From an uncultured Armatimonadota bacterium (GTDB taxonomy: Bacteria; Armatimonadota; Armatimonadia; Armatimonadales; Armatimonadaceae): 34,146 nucleotides of DNA. Under the pieces are notes generated by a model. The model made no database searches. It saw only the letters and a program-made list of their open reading frames with translations, and had not been told where the DNA came from. The translations under genes and the position numbers were made by a program. Positions 15,955-25,521 of this stretch are shown one piece after another; within the stretch, counting starts at the first letter, position 1, and each line of letters opens with the position of its first letter. The stretch covers positions 1-34,146 of the forward strand of contig CAIVZM010000057.1 of assembly GCA_903910385.1 (NCBI GenBank), given 5' to 3'.

Positions 15955-18900
15955 TTGCCCAATTTACGATTCCGTGCCTTCCTGATAGTCGTACTTTCCT
16001 GTCTTCTTTCCACCGGCGCCCGTGCGCAAAACGCCCCTGATATCTACGCCATTACGAACGCGCGTATTATGATAGGCGGCGGAAAAACCATTGAGAAGGG
16101 GACGATTGTCCTCCGTGATGGACTTGTCGCCGCTGTGGGTGAGAAAGTCGCGCCGCCCGCCGATGCGCGTATTCTCGATGGCGCCGGAGTCACGGTGTAT
16201 CCGGGAATGGTGGATGGATACACAAAGATCGGGATGCCCGCTGGGAGCGAATACCCGAAAGAGGCGCGAGGCGATTCGTACAACGTCCTGAAAGTGCGAT
16301 CGGATGTAGCGGCGACGACGCTGTACAAGCCCGACAACGCCGCAACCGAAGCGCGGCGAAAACTGGGTTTTGGCGCAATGTTGGTCTCTCCGGGCGTTGG
16401 ACTATTTACCGGAACCTCCGCCGTTTTCTCTACGGGCGAAGGTGATGCCTCGGGAATGACGCTACGCCCCGCTGTGGCATCACACATTGACTGGACAGCG
16501 GAAGACCCGACGGGCGACTACCCGGAATCGCTGATGGGCGAAATCGCCGCTATCCGGCAGGCGCTGTATGACGCTCAGATCGCCGATGCGCGACTCACGG
16601 CGTACGAGCGTGATCCGAAGGGAAAATCACGTCCCGTCGTCTCCCGGCAGGTTCTCGCTTTGCGCCCGGTGGTTCAGGGAAAACTGCCCCTGGCGTTCCA
16701 TGCCGATTCCGCCGCCGATATGCGTCGCGTTCTGGCATTGTGCCGAGAATTCAAAATTGCGCCGATCATCGAAGGTGGGCGTGAAGGCTACCGGATCGCG
16801 GACGAGCTCAAAGCGGCGAAGGCGACCGTACTTCTGTCCGTGGCGTTGCCGGAACCGCCGAAGGTAAAGAAGGGCGACGAAGACCCCACGACGCTTCAAG
16901 GCTTCCGCTACCGCGCTTCCCTGCCGCGAACCGCCGCAATTCTGGCGAAGGCGGGTGTGAACTTCGCCTTTACCACTATCGGATTGAGCGCCGTCAATGA
17001 CTACCCGAAGAATATCCGCAAGTTTATCGCGGCGGGTCTCCCGGAAGAGGCGGCGGTGACTGCGGCGACAATAGCTCCCGCAAAAATCCTGGGCATTGAT
17101 CGCCAGTTGGGAACGCTGGAAATTGGCAAGATCGCCAATCTGGTCGCCGTTTCCGATGGGACACTCTTCGCGCCAAAGTCGAAGGTGAAATATGTTTTCG
17201 TAGACGGCAAGCAAGTCCAAATCGACATCCCGAAGGTGACGACGCCCACAGGAAGCGCAGCAGTGAAACTGGCGGATATTCCGTTGCCTCCCGGCGTCAC
17301 AAAGGAGATGGCCCTCGAAACGCTCAAGAAGCAACCGGAAGTCGCCCGCCCCTTCCTCCCAGCAGGCGTGACCATAGAACAGGCGATCGCCGCCCTGGAG
17401 GGAAAAACGCCGGAAGAGAAACCGGCGGAAACCAAAAAAGAAGAGGATGCGCCCAAAGCCCCACCGGTCGTTGGCGAGGGCTTGATTCCGCCCCTGCCTC
17501 CGGCGGTAGCGTCCTCCTTCATACTGCGTGGCGCGACCGTGTGGACTGCCGGGCCGCAGGGAACTCTGCCCAATGCCGATATCTTTGTCCGTGACGGCAA
17601 AATTGTCGCTATCGGCGCCGGGTTGAAAGTTCCTGCCGGAACAGCCGAAATCAACGCGAAGGGGAAACATATCTCCCCCGGAATGATCGACTGCCACTCC
17701 CACACCGCTATCGATGGCGGCGTGAACGAGGGTAGTAACATCATCACGGCGGAATGCCGCATTCAAGATGTCATCGATGCGGATGATGTAAATATCTATC
17801 GTCAACTGGCAGGCGGCACGACGGCGGCGAACATTTTACATGGCTCCGCGAATGCGATTGGCGGTCAAAACGCCGTTCTGAAATGGCGCTGGGGGAAATC
17901 GCCGGAGGAGCTGTTTTTGAAGGGAGCCCCGGCGGGAATCAAGTTCGCGCTGGGCGAAAACCCCAAGCAGAGCAATTTCTCGTTCCCCGGACAGGTTCCC
18001 CGTTACCCGGCGACACGTATGGGCGTCGAAAAAGTGATTCGGGAAGGGTTCCTCAAAGCGAAGGACTACCAGCGCCAGTGGGCGGAGCATCGCGCCGGAA
18101 AGCGGGACGCCCCTGCCCGTGATCTGCAATCCGAAGCCCTGGTCGAGATCATGGAAGGCAAGCGCTACGTCCATTCCCACTGCTATCGTCAGGACGAAAT
18201 CCTGATGCTGATGCGTCTGGCGGAGGACTTCGGCTTCCGTATCCGCACATTCCAGCACGTTCTGGAAGGCTACAAAGTCGCGGACGAAATGGCGAAGCAT
18301 GGCGTGGGCGGTTCGACATTCTCTGACTGGTGGGGCTTCAAAATCGAAGCCTATGACGCTATTCCCTACAACGGCGCGTTGATGACCGAACGTGGCGTCA
18401 ATGTGTCCTTCAATTCCGACTCCTCCGAACTGGCGCGACGACTGAACCTCGAAGCGGCGAAGGCGATCAAGTACGGCGGCATCGCGCCCGAAGAAGCGAT
18501 CAAGTTCGACACGATCAACCCGGCGAAGCAACTGGGCATCGATAAAATGACCGGTTCGCTGGAAGTCGGGAAAGACGCCGATATCGTCGTGTGGAGCGGT
18601 TCGCCGCTTTCTTCCCTCTCGATCTGCGAAAAAACCTTCGTCGACGGAACCCTGTACTTCGACCGCGCCGCCGACCTTGCCGCCCGCCCGGCGCTGGAAG
18701 AGGAAAAGAAGCGTCTTGCCGCCGCAGAAAAGCCAGAGGAGAAAAAGCCCGAAGACAAAAAGCCTTCCCCAACCACGCTTAAACCAGCGGGAAGCGGTCT
18801 TACCCTCGTGGGGCAAACATCCCTGAAGCCGGAAACGCCGTCTGCGAACGTAACGCCATCGTTCCCGCGAGCGTCGGTTCCTCTGGCAGCGCTACGCACC

Positions 18901-20298
18901 GGCGATAAGGCGATCCGTGCTATTGTCGGTGGGACGGTGCATACTGTCAGCGGGGCGATTATTCCCAATGGCGTCATTGTCATGGCAAACGGGAAGATTG
19001 CTGCGGTCGGCGCGGCGGATACTGTGAAGATTCCAGAAACCGCGGAGAAAATCAATGCCGCCGGGCTTCATGTTTATCCCGGCATGTTCGATGCCGATAC
19101 CACACTGGGCATCAGTGAGATCGATTCGATCCGCGCCACCAACGACATCCGGGAAATCGGGGAGTTCAACCCGGAATTGAAGTCCGTCATTGCGGTCAAT
19201 CCGGATTCGGAACGGATTGGCGTGGCGCGGCAGGGCGGCATTTTGAACGTTGTCACCGCCCCGGCAGGCGGCGTTCTCAGCGGCATGGGCGGCGTTATCT
19301 GCCTCGATGGCTGGACATGGGAAGACATGGCGCTTTCGCCGACTTCCGGTCTTTACCTGAACTTTCCAACCATGGGTCAGCGGCGTTTCCGCGAGACGGC
19401 GCATCGCTGTGAGGAAACCTCCGGTTCGCCCGACGACGAACTCGATACCGATCCTAACTTCCGCTCCGGTGCGTTCGTCCCGGCTGGTTCGCGTGATTCG
19501 CAGGCTCTGCGCTTTGGGCTGCTTCCCAATACGGCGTTCGGAGCGCAACAGGGCGCCCGCCGTCGCGCCGTCGTGAGCGCCGGCGATGAAGATGAAGAAA
19601 AAGCGGCTCTTAAACCGCTCAATAATTTCTTCGACACAGCAAAACGCTACCGCGATTCTCGCAAGGCGGAAGGCAAGGACGGCGTCCCCACACATGACCG
19701 CGATCCGAAACTGGAAGCGATGTTGTCCGTACTGGACGGAACCGTCCCGGTGTTCGTTCGCGCTGACCGTGAGAAAGATATTCGCTCGGCGGTCAACTGG
19801 GCGAAAGGTGAGGGAATCCGTATCGTGATCGTCGGCGGACAGGAAGCGGATAAAGTCGCAGACTTCCTCGCGCAGGAAAAAATTCCGGTAATTCTGGGGC
19901 CTGTCTTGAACCTCCCCCGCTCGGATGACGCGGCTTATGACGACGCCTACGCTATCCCGGCGAAGTTGGCGAAAGCGGGCGTCCCGTTCTGCCTCTCGAC
20001 AGGGGACGCCACCAATGTCCGCCGTCTGCCAAACCATGCCGCTATGGCGTCAGCGTTCGGTCTGTCCCCCGAAGAAGCGTTGAAGGCGATCACGCTTTAC
20101 CCCGCCCAGATTACAGGGGTAGGCGACCGTCTCGGTAGCATCGATGCCGGGAAACAGGCCGACATCCTTCTGACGAACGGCGATATATTGGAAGTGTCGA
20201 CGGAAATCAAAGGGGCATATGTTGCCGGAGTCCCGGTCAGTCTGACTAACAAGCAGACGCGCCTGAATGATAAATACAAAGCCAGACCGAAAAAGTAG
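15955..20298 (+). CDS. Giant exported protein with three amidohydrolase modules
   Basis: 1447 aa, secreted (signal peptide 1-25 ending ARAQ). Three amidohydrolase-type modules lie at about residues 28-440, 522-920 and 989-1435, joined by Lys/Glu/Pro-rich linkers near 484-505 and 922-940. Only the middle module keeps metal-site residues: H581-S-H583 after PGMID, K663 in AGIKFALGENP, H740/H742, H768 and D822. It most resembles imidazolonepropionase-like amidohydrolases. In module 1 the HxH position reads Y89-T-K91, and in module 3 D1048-T-T1050, so both are predicted inactive. The start TTG 15955 is supported by CAGGAG 7 nt upstream and the signal peptide. A TATAAC box is at 15908-15913. The substrate is unknown; cyclic amide or peptide hydrolysis is the family norm. 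Confidence 0.88.
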   Translation: MPNLRFRAFLIVVLSCLLSTGARAQNAPDIYAITNARIMIGGGKTIEKGTIVLRDGLVAAVGEKVAPPADARILDGAGVTVYPGMVDGYTKIGMPAGSEYPKEARGDSYNVLKVRSDVAATTLYKPDNAATEARRKLGFGAMLVSPGVGLFTGTSAVFSTGEGDASGMTLRPAVASHIDWTAEDPTGDYPESLMGEIAAIRQALYDAQIADARLTAYERDPKGKSRPVVSRQVLALRPVVQGKLPLAFHADSAADMRRVLALCREFKIAPIIEGGREGYRIADELKAAKATVLLSVALPEPPKVKKGDEDPTTLQGFRYRASLPRTAAILAKAGVNFAFTTIGLSAVNDYPKNIRKFIAAGLPEEAAVTAATIAPAKILGIDRQLGTLEIGKIANLVAVSDGTLFAPKSKVKYVFVDGKQVQIDIPKVTTPTGSAAVKLADIPLPPGVTKEMALETLKKQPEVARPFLPAGVTIEQAIAALEGKTPEEKPAETKKEEDAPKAPPVVGEGLIPPLPPAVASSFILRGATVWTAGPQGTLPNADIFVRDGKIVAIGAGLKVPAGTAEINAKGKHISPGMIDCHSHTAIDGGVNEGSNIITAECRIQDVIDADDVNIYRQLAGGTTAANILHGSANAIGGQNAVLKWRWGKSPEELFLKGAPAGIKFALGENPKQSNFSFPGQVPRYPATRMGVEKVIREGFLKAKDYQRQWAEHRAGKRDAPARDLQSEALVEIMEGKRYVHSHCYRQDEILMLMRLAEDFGFRIRTFQHVLEGYKVADEMAKHGVGGSTFSDWWGFKIEAYDAIPYNGALMTERGVNVSFNSDSSELARRLNLEAAKAIKYGGIAPEEAIKFDTINPAKQLGIDKMTGSLEVGKDADIVVWSGSPLSSLSICEKTFVDGTLYFDRAADLAARPALEEEKKRLAAAEKPEEKKPEDKKPSPTTLKPAGSGLTLVGQTSLKPETPSANVTPSFPRASVPLAALRTGDKAIRAIVGGTVHTVSGAIIPNGVIVMANGKIAAVGAADTVKIPETAEKINAAGLHVYPGMFDADTTLGISEIDSIRATNDIREIGEFNPELKSVIAVNPDSERIGVARQGGILNVVTAPAGGVLSGMGGVICLDGWTWEDMALSPTSGLYLNFPTMGQRRFRETAHRCEETSGSPDDELDTDPNFRSGAFVPAGSRDSQALRFGLLPNTAFGAQQGARRRAVVSAGDEDEEKAALKPLNNFFDTAKRYRDSRKAEGKDGVPTHDRDPKLEAMLSVLDGTVPVFVRADREKDIRSAVNWAKGEGIRIVIVGGQEADKVADFLAQEKIPVILGPVLNLPRSDDAAYDDAYAIPAKLAKAGVPFCLSTGDATNVRRLPNHAAMASAFGLSPEEALKAITLYPAQITGVGDRLGSIDAGKQADILLTNGDILEVSTEIKGAYVAGVPVSLTNKQTRLNDKYKARPKK

Positions 20299-20375
20299 CC
20301 TCGCAGAAGAGTATTTCGTGCAAGGGAATCGGTCACGCGGCATCCGGTGAGACGGCAAGGAAAGTAAGCGAATTC

Positions 20376-21272
20376 ATGAGACGCGAATTACGGTTAGCGA
20401 CACGTGGTTCGGCGCTGGCGCTCTGGCAGGCTCACCGGGTCGCGGATTTATTGCAGGCGGCGGGCGTCAGCGTTGAACTGTCGATTATAAAAACGACGGG
20501 GGATGCCCGACAGGATATTCCCCTGCAGGCTATGGCGGGCCGGGGGGTCTTCGTCAAGGAGATCGAAAACGCCCTCTTGCAGGGAGAAGCGGATATCGCC
20601 GTTCACTCCGCCAAGGACTTGCCGTCCGGCGATACCGAAGGACTGACTCTGGCGGCGTTCGGTGAGCGCGCCGACCCTCGTGACGCCCTCGTTTCCCGAA
20701 GCGGAGCAGGATTGGGTGAATTACCCGAAGGATCGGTTATCGCAACCTCGGCGCCGCGTCGGGTGGCGCAGTTGAAGCGGTTTCGACCGGATTTGCAGTT
20801 CACCGATATTCGGGGAAATGTCGATACACGCTTGCGCAAATTAACCGAAGGCGCAGCAGACGCCCTGGCGCTCGCCTGTGCGGGACTGGACCGGTTGGAA
20901 CGCTCGGACGTTATCACGGAACGACTACCGATAAAGATTTCTTTGCCACAGGTCGGGCAGGGATGTATCGCCGTACAGTGTCGCGCCTCGGATTCAGAAA
21001 CTATCTCCCTTCTTCAGGTTGCCGTAGATCATCCGCCCACACGAGACGCTGTACGAACGGAACGCGCTTTTCTTAACCGGATTGGCGCCGGATGCACGGC
21101 GCCTATCGCCGCTCACGCCCGCATCACCGCCGAGGGGACATTCCGCCTGACCGCTTTTGCGGCGTCTGCGGATGGCTCTCTGGCGGATTATTTCTTCGCA
21201 GACGGTGAACCGGGAACGGAATTAGCGGATGTTGTGTTCCGGATGTTACCGGACGGGATAAAATACCGATGA
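20376..21272 (+). CDS. hemC: Porphobilinogen deaminase (hydroxymethylbilane synthase)
   Basis: Cytoplasmic tetrapyrrole enzyme that joins four porphobilinogens. 298 aa, slightly short of the 310 or so typical. LATRGSALALWQA opens the protein and VHSAKDLPS contains the conserved active-site region. C240 in IGAGCTAPIAAHA is the dipyrromethane cofactor cysteine. The start is ATG 20376, preceded by AAGGAAAG. Its stop TGA overlaps the nadB ATG as ATGA, so the two are co-translated. No other haem gene is adjacent. Confidence 0.97.
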   Translation: MRRELRLATRGSALALWQAHRVADLLQAAGVSVELSIIKTTGDARQDIPLQAMAGRGVFVKEIENALLQGEADIAVHSAKDLPSGDTEGLTLAAFGERADPRDALVSRSGAGLGELPEGSVIATSAPRRVAQLKRFRPDLQFTDIRGNVDTRLRKLTEGAADALALACAGLDRLERSDVITERLPIKISLPQVGQGCIAVQCRASDSETISLLQVAVDHPPTRDAVRTERAFLNRIGAGCTAPIAAHARITAEGTFRLTAFAASADGSLADYFFADGEPGTELADVVFRMLPDGIKYR

Positions 21273-22891
21273 GCATACAGAGCGTCATGGAAAACAATCG
21301 TCGCATTTTCGACTTCGTCGTTTTAGGTTCAGGCATTGCGGGAATCACATTCGCGCTACAGGTCGCGGACATGGGCAGTGTCGCACTGGTTACCAAGAAA
21401 GACCGAACTGAAAGTAATACAAACTGGGCGCAGGGTGGCATCGCTGGCGTTCAATCCCCGGATGATTCCTACGAACTACACATCAAAGACACACTGATCG
21501 CGGGAGCGGGGCTCTGTCATGAGGATGCCGTTGATGTCCTTGTCCGGGAAGGGCCCGCCCGTATCCATGAGTTGATCGACTTTGGCGTCAATTTCACCAA
21601 GGAATCGGACGGCGACATCGCTCTGACGATGGAAGGCGGGCACTCACGCCATCGCATCGCATTTCACAAAGATTTGACCGGGCAAGAGATCGAACGCGCT
21701 CTCGTGGCGCAGGTCGCGGCGCATCCTGCTATTACCGTCTTCGAGCACCATAGCGGCATCGATCTTGCCAAATCGATGGATGAGACCGAAGTGTGCGGCG
21801 TCTATGTTCTGGATACAGTCAGCGAGGCGATCGAAACGTTTGTTGCGCGTATCGCCGTCTTTCTGGCGACCGGCGGTTGCGGCCATGTTTATTCCCATAC
21901 CACAAACCCTTCCATCGCTACCGGGGACGGCGTGGGAATCGCGTTCCGGGCCGGGGCGAAGGTGGCGAATATGGAATTTATTCAGTTCCATCCGACCACG
22001 CTTTACTATCCGGGCGCACGTTCTTTCCTGATTTCTGAGGCGGTACGCGGCGAGGGTGGCATTCTGCGCGATAAAAGCGGCCGCGCCTTCATGAAAGAAT
22101 ACGATGAACGGGGGACGCTCGCACCCCGTGATATCGTCGCCCGTGCGATTGACGCCGAAATGACGCGTGAAAACGCCCCCTGCATGTATCTGGACATCAC
22201 GCATAAACCGGCGGCGGAAATCAAAGAGCGGTTTCCTACGATTTACGCAAAATGTCTATCCTACGGCATTGACATGACCAAGGAGCCGATCCCAGTCGTC
22301 CCGGCGGCGCATTATATGTGCGGCGGAGTCGTCACAGATTTGAACGGAAAAACAAACCTCAAGGGGTTGTTCGCTTCCGGTGAGGTATCCTGTACCGGCG
22401 TCCACGGAGCGAATCGACTTGCCTCTAACTCGCTTCTGGAAGGACTGGTCTTTTCGCATCGCGCCGCGCAATGGTTGCGACAGCATGGCGACCAGATCGC
22501 CAACGACGGAGAGGATGTCCCCCCATTCCGACCGTATCGGGGCCGCGTTCAGGAAGCGGAAACGGACGCCCTGAAGCGTCGTATCCAGAACGCCATGACC
22601 AAGTATGTCGGCATTGTCCGAAGCAATGAACGGCTCGCCAAAGCGGATGCCGCTCTTTCGGTGATCGCGGATGAAGTGGACGCTCTGTATGCGACCTGCC
22701 GCCCGACCGAAGACCTGCTGGAACTCCGTAACCTCTATCTGGTGGCGCAGTTGATCATCCGCTCCGCCCTGGCGCGTCAGGAATCGCGCGGCCTGCACTA
22801 CACCACCGACTACCCGCACACCGTCGAGGAAGAGCGGCATGACACCATTATGGTCAAGCGCAAACGCACCGACTTCGTGTTGATCAGTTAA
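21269..22891 (+). CDS. nadB: L-aspartate oxidase
   Basis: First enzyme of de novo NAD synthesis, oxidising L-aspartate to iminoaspartate with FAD. 540 aa. The FAD loop GSGIAG is at residues 20-25. TNWAQGGIAG, the GHSRHRIAFH-type substrate loop, QFHPTT and HYMCGGV are family hallmarks. The C-terminal helical domain ends in the usual RRESRGLH-like region (here QESRGLHYTTDYP). It overlaps hemC by 4 nt. nadA and nadC are not in the window. An alternative start is ATG 21287 (MENNRRIF). Confidence 0.96.
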   Translation: MSIQSVMENNRRIFDFVVLGSGIAGITFALQVADMGSVALVTKKDRTESNTNWAQGGIAGVQSPDDSYELHIKDTLIAGAGLCHEDAVDVLVREGPARIHELIDFGVNFTKESDGDIALTMEGGHSRHRIAFHKDLTGQEIERALVAQVAAHPAITVFEHHSGIDLAKSMDETEVCGVYVLDTVSEAIETFVARIAVFLATGGCGHVYSHTTNPSIATGDGVGIAFRAGAKVANMEFIQFHPTTLYYPGARSFLISEAVRGEGGILRDKSGRAFMKEYDERGTLAPRDIVARAIDAEMTRENAPCMYLDITHKPAAEIKERFPTIYAKCLSYGIDMTKEPIPVVPAAHYMCGGVVTDLNGKTNLKGLFASGEVSCTGVHGANRLASNSLLEGLVFSHRAAQWLRQHGDQIANDGEDVPPFRPYRGRVQEAETDALKRRIQNAMTKYVGIVRSNERLAKADAALSVIADEVDALYATCRPTEDLLELRNLYLVAQLIIRSALARQESRGLHYTTDYPHTVEEERHDTIMVKRKRTDFVLIS

Positions 22892-22907
22892 GCTGGTGAG
22901 CGAAACA

Positions 22908-22956
22908 AATCCGGGGCGGATCAGAAATAGCGGATCAGAAATATACGCCCCGGATT
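22908..22956. terminator. Hairpin between convergent nadB and the DUF4432 gene
   Basis: AATCCGGGGCG (22908-22918) pairs perfectly with CGCCCCGGATT (22946-22956). The loop region is almost entirely two tandem copies of a 14-bp unit. No T-run follows on either strand, so termination strength is uncertain; the position between convergent genes suggests a shared terminator. Confidence 0.55.
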
Positions 22957-22980
22957 CATCCTCGGAAGTCTCAGGAAGCC

Positions 22981-24012
22981 TTATTCGGGCAAGACTTCGA
23001 TGGTTGTCCAGAATTCGCGCACTTCGCCGGGAGCGATATGCTGGAGACGACCCGCTTCCCGCTCGGCGGCGCGACCATAGACCCGGCAATTGGCAGGTTC
23101 GATACCACAGACATACTCACCCTGCCCCATCATTTTCCACTGCGTCAGATGCGGGAAAACTTCTTTATCGTAAGTGATTTTGACGCCGAAATTTAAAGCG
23201 CGGTTGTGCATGGTAATTGTGGCGATACCGTCCTCGTCCGCTCTGGGATGGTGGAAGAAACATTGCTCCTCATAACCAGAGATGGGCGCATCCAGATGCA
23301 GGGCATGATCCAGACCGCTTTCCGCAACTGGGTCACGTGGTTCGGAGGGGGCTTCGGCATCGAAACTGATTTCCGTATGCTCGGAAACCAGCGGCCAACC
23401 GAAGTTCACATGGTATAGCAACATCAAAGGGACGGTCTTGAAACCGAGGTTCTCGACCCGGTCTTCGATAGTCAGAGCGTTCCCGCCCAGTTCGGTGATG
23501 ATATGCCGTGTCAGGCGCAGATTCTCTCCGAAGACAATCGCCTCACGCATCGTTCCGGCGACGACGATTTCCGCCTCATCGCCTTCCCATTCCGTCCCTA
23601 TGTATGTCTCTTCCGCCGGGCTATGGGATAGTCTTCCGTGAATACCGAGCGATTCGCCATTATCTTCATTGGCGGCGCCGGCATTGATCATGCCGCAACC
23701 GGTGAGCAGACCGCCATGAAAGGTACGTAGCCATCCGCGCCCTTCCGAATCGAAGGCATGGGGGTGTCCTGCGCCCGTTGCGGAGACCCAGGCAAAAGGC
23801 ATTCCGTTCCAGGACGCCTGCGCGATATCCATGCCACGCGAGAGGAGAACGGTATAGTCCAGACCGCCGCCAGACCGCACTCGCGCCGCCTTGACATCAT
23901 TCCGTACCCCGTCATTGTAGGTAAAACTTTCCGCTCCCGCGATTTGCTGTAAGTCGCCCACGCGTTCCAGCAGTTCCCGCTTCGTCCATTCGCGCCCGAA
24001 TAATTGCGCCAT
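22981..24012 (-). CDS. DUF4432 family aldose-epimerase-like protein
   Basis: 343 aa. The beta-rich sequence with LLSRGMDIAQASWNGMPFAW, FHGGLLTGCGM, GIHGRLSH and YHVNFGWP matches the DUF4432 branch of the galactose mutarotase-like superfamily. Family members are thought to act on carbohydrates; the exact reaction is not established here. The histidines in FHGG, GIHGR and YHVNFG are candidate active-site residues. ATG 24012 has a strong GGAGGA ribosome site 9-10 nt upstream. It lies downstream of the sigma factor gene in the same orientation, but a terminator separates them. Confidence 0.85.
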   Translation of the reverse strand: MAQLFGREWTKRELLERVGDLQQIAGAESFTYNDGVRNDVKAARVRSGGGLDYTVLLSRGMDIAQASWNGMPFAWVSATGAGHPHAFDSEGRGWLRTFHGGLLTGCGMINAGAANEDNGESLGIHGRLSHSPAEETYIGTEWEGDEAEIVVAGTMREAIVFGENLRLTRHIITELGGNALTIEDRVENLGFKTVPLMLLYHVNFGWPLVSEHTEISFDAEAPSEPRDPVAESGLDHALHLDAPISGYEEQCFFHHPRADEDGIATITMHNRALNFGVKITYDKEVFPHLTQWKMMGQGEYVCGIEPANCRVYGRAAEREAGRLQHIAPGEVREFWTTIEVLPE

Positions 24013-24110
24013 CGCTTTCTGTCCTCCAAAAATTCCTTTTATGCTGGAATGAGTGTAGCGCAGACGGCGAAGAAAAGGAAACTGCAGAGGGAACCGATGC
24101 CAGGAAAAAT

Positions 24111-24139
24111 AAAAAAGGAGCAGGAAATTTTCCTGCTCC
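24111..24139 (-). terminator. Terminator after the sigma factor gene
   Basis: GGAGCAGGA (24117-24125) and TCCTGCTCC (24131-24139) form a perfect 9-bp stem. On the minus strand T6 follows directly (24111-24116). Confidence 0.9.
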
Positions 24140-24179
24140 CTTCGCGCTTTTGTTGAGCATCTCTTACCAGAGACGTTCC

Positions 24180-25094
24180 TTATTGCAGATATTCTCGCAA
24201 CTTGCGGGAACGCGCCACCGAACGTAACTTTCGCAACGCCTGCGCTTCAATCTGGCGAACACGTTCGCGGCTGATATTGAGTTCCTCGCCGATCTGCTGG
24301 AGAACGGTGGAGGAATCGCCATCAAAAGCGAAACGTCGGCGGATAATCAATCTTTCACGCTCGTCCAAAGTTTCGAGAATACGGTGAATTTCTCCGCGCA
24401 TCTCATTACCGATAAGTTCTTCCTGCGGGTCAGGCGAGGTCTTATCATAAAGCAGGTTGCCCAGGCTGGTGTTTTCCTCATCCCCGACGGGCATATCCAG
24501 AGAGACAGGCTCCTGAGTGGTGCTGAGTAGCTGAGAGATTTTACGGGCGGGAATGCCCGTTTTCTGCGACAACTGCTCCACATTAGGCTCTTCGCCGCTT
24601 TCGCGCCGTACCTCCGCTCGCGCCCGCTCGATTTTACGGAGCGATTCGGAGACATGGGCGGGCAGTCGAATGGACTTGGATTTATTGTCAACGGCTCGAC
24701 CGATAGACTGACGAATCCATTGACTCGCGTAGGTAGAGAAACGGTAGCCCCGCGTACAATCATACCGTTCCGTGGCGGTAATCAGTCCGATGACCCCTTC
24801 CTGTATCAGATCATCTAAGGGAATACCGGATGATCGATACGCCTTGGCGATGGAAATAACGAGTCGGATATTACATTCGACCAGACGATCCTTGGCGGCG
24901 GCGCTTTCCGCCCCACCTCGGGCGATTTTCCGCGCGAGATAAATTTCCTGCTCCGGAGTGAGCAAGGTATTGCGCGTCAAACGGCTGATATAAGAATGGC
25001 TCTCGTCAGCGACAGCGGGCGGGGTTGTGGAATTTCCTCCCGACCATTCGGCGACGCCCCCTTCCGGTTCCGTCCGGGTAACGACTTCTGCCAT
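24180..25094 (-). CDS. RpoD/SigA-family (group 2) RNA polymerase sigma factor
   Basis: 304 aa sigma-70 factor lacking the long N-terminal region 1.1 of a primary sigma, hence probably group 2. The first 30 residues are low-complexity. Region 1.2 is near 35-60. Region 2 spans about 70-145, with DDLIQEGVIGL, RYDCTRGYRFSTYASQWIRQSI for core binding and -10 recognition, and KSIRLPAH. Region 3 is about 150-230. Region 4 is about 240-304, with a helix-turn-helix at TVLQQIGEELNISRERVRQIEAQ of which the core is IGEELNISRERVRQIE. I chose ATG 25094, which has AAGGAG 5 nt upstream; GTG 25100 would overlap that site. No anti-sigma gene is adjacent. It could be the principal factor in a lineage with short sigmas, but a stationary/stress role is more likely. 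Confidence 0.93.
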   Translation of the reverse strand: MAEVVTRTEPEGGVAEWSGGNSTTPPAVADESHSYISRLTRNTLLTPEQEIYLARKIARGGAESAAAKDRLVECNIRLVISIAKAYRSSGIPLDDLIQEGVIGLITATERYDCTRGYRFSTYASQWIRQSIGRAVDNKSKSIRLPAHVSESLRKIERARAEVRRESGEEPNVEQLSQKTGIPARKISQLLSTTQEPVSLDMPVGDEENTSLGNLLYDKTSPDPQEELIGNEMRGEIHRILETLDERERLIIRRRFAFDGDSSTVLQQIGEELNISRERVRQIEAQALRKLRSVARSRKLREYLQ

Positions 25095-25100
25095 CGACAC

Positions 25101-25503
25101 TCCTTCTATGTCGTGTGTGACCTTCCCTGCACTTGACAGGTAATAGTCTTTTCCCTGACCAACGCTGGCGGGAGCCTATAGGGCAACGAAACAAGACCGG
25201 GGCGATAAGCCGCCTTGAATCCCGACACCTTTTTTCGAACCGCAGCAATTAAGGAAAAGATACCTATAAGTACAATACAAACTGCGAATGCGCCAACGAA
25301 AAAGAGGTTTTGGAAGACCGAATTCTTTTTTTCCTGTGAAGAGCCGGAAACAGTAAAGGAAGGATGAACTCACCCGGTCAAAATCGGTTTCACCATTATT
25401 ATTCTTAATTCCTTCCTGATTAACACATTTTTTTTCGGAATCAGGATTCAGGAAGCGAAGTCCGCTGTCCGAAACGCGTTTTCGCACCCGACTCCCGGTC
25501 TGA
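25101..25503. other. Intergenic region upstream of the sigma factor and EVE genes
   Basis: About 400 bp between divergent genes, more AT-rich than its surroundings. It has T7 and T8 runs and two mutually exclusive 8-bp stems: TCCTGATT (25414-25421) with AATCAGGA (25439-25446), or CTTCCTGA (25412-25419) with TCAGGAAG (25448-25455). No convincing promoter for the sigma gene could be chosen by eye. An open minus-strand frame across here runs into the EVE gene and looks spurious. Confidence 0.4.
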
Positions 25504-25509
25504 ATGATG

Positions 25510-25515
25510 CATAAT
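25510..25515 (+). promoter_or_regulatory. -10 box of the EVE gene
   Basis: CATAAT ends 6 nt before ATG 25522, giving a predicted leaderless transcript. The intervening AAAGGT could alternatively be read as a Shine-Dalgarno, but it would sit too close to the ATG. Confidence 0.5.
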
Positions 25516-25521
25516 AAAGGT

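Noticed and set aside
16627-17805. 392-codon minus-strand frame inside the amidohydrolase gene
   Set aside because: An antisense shadow of a high-GC gene; the plus frame contains clear family motifs.
18892-20037. 381-codon minus-strand frame in the third amidohydrolase module
   Set aside because: Another antisense shadow; no recognisable domain and no ribosome site.
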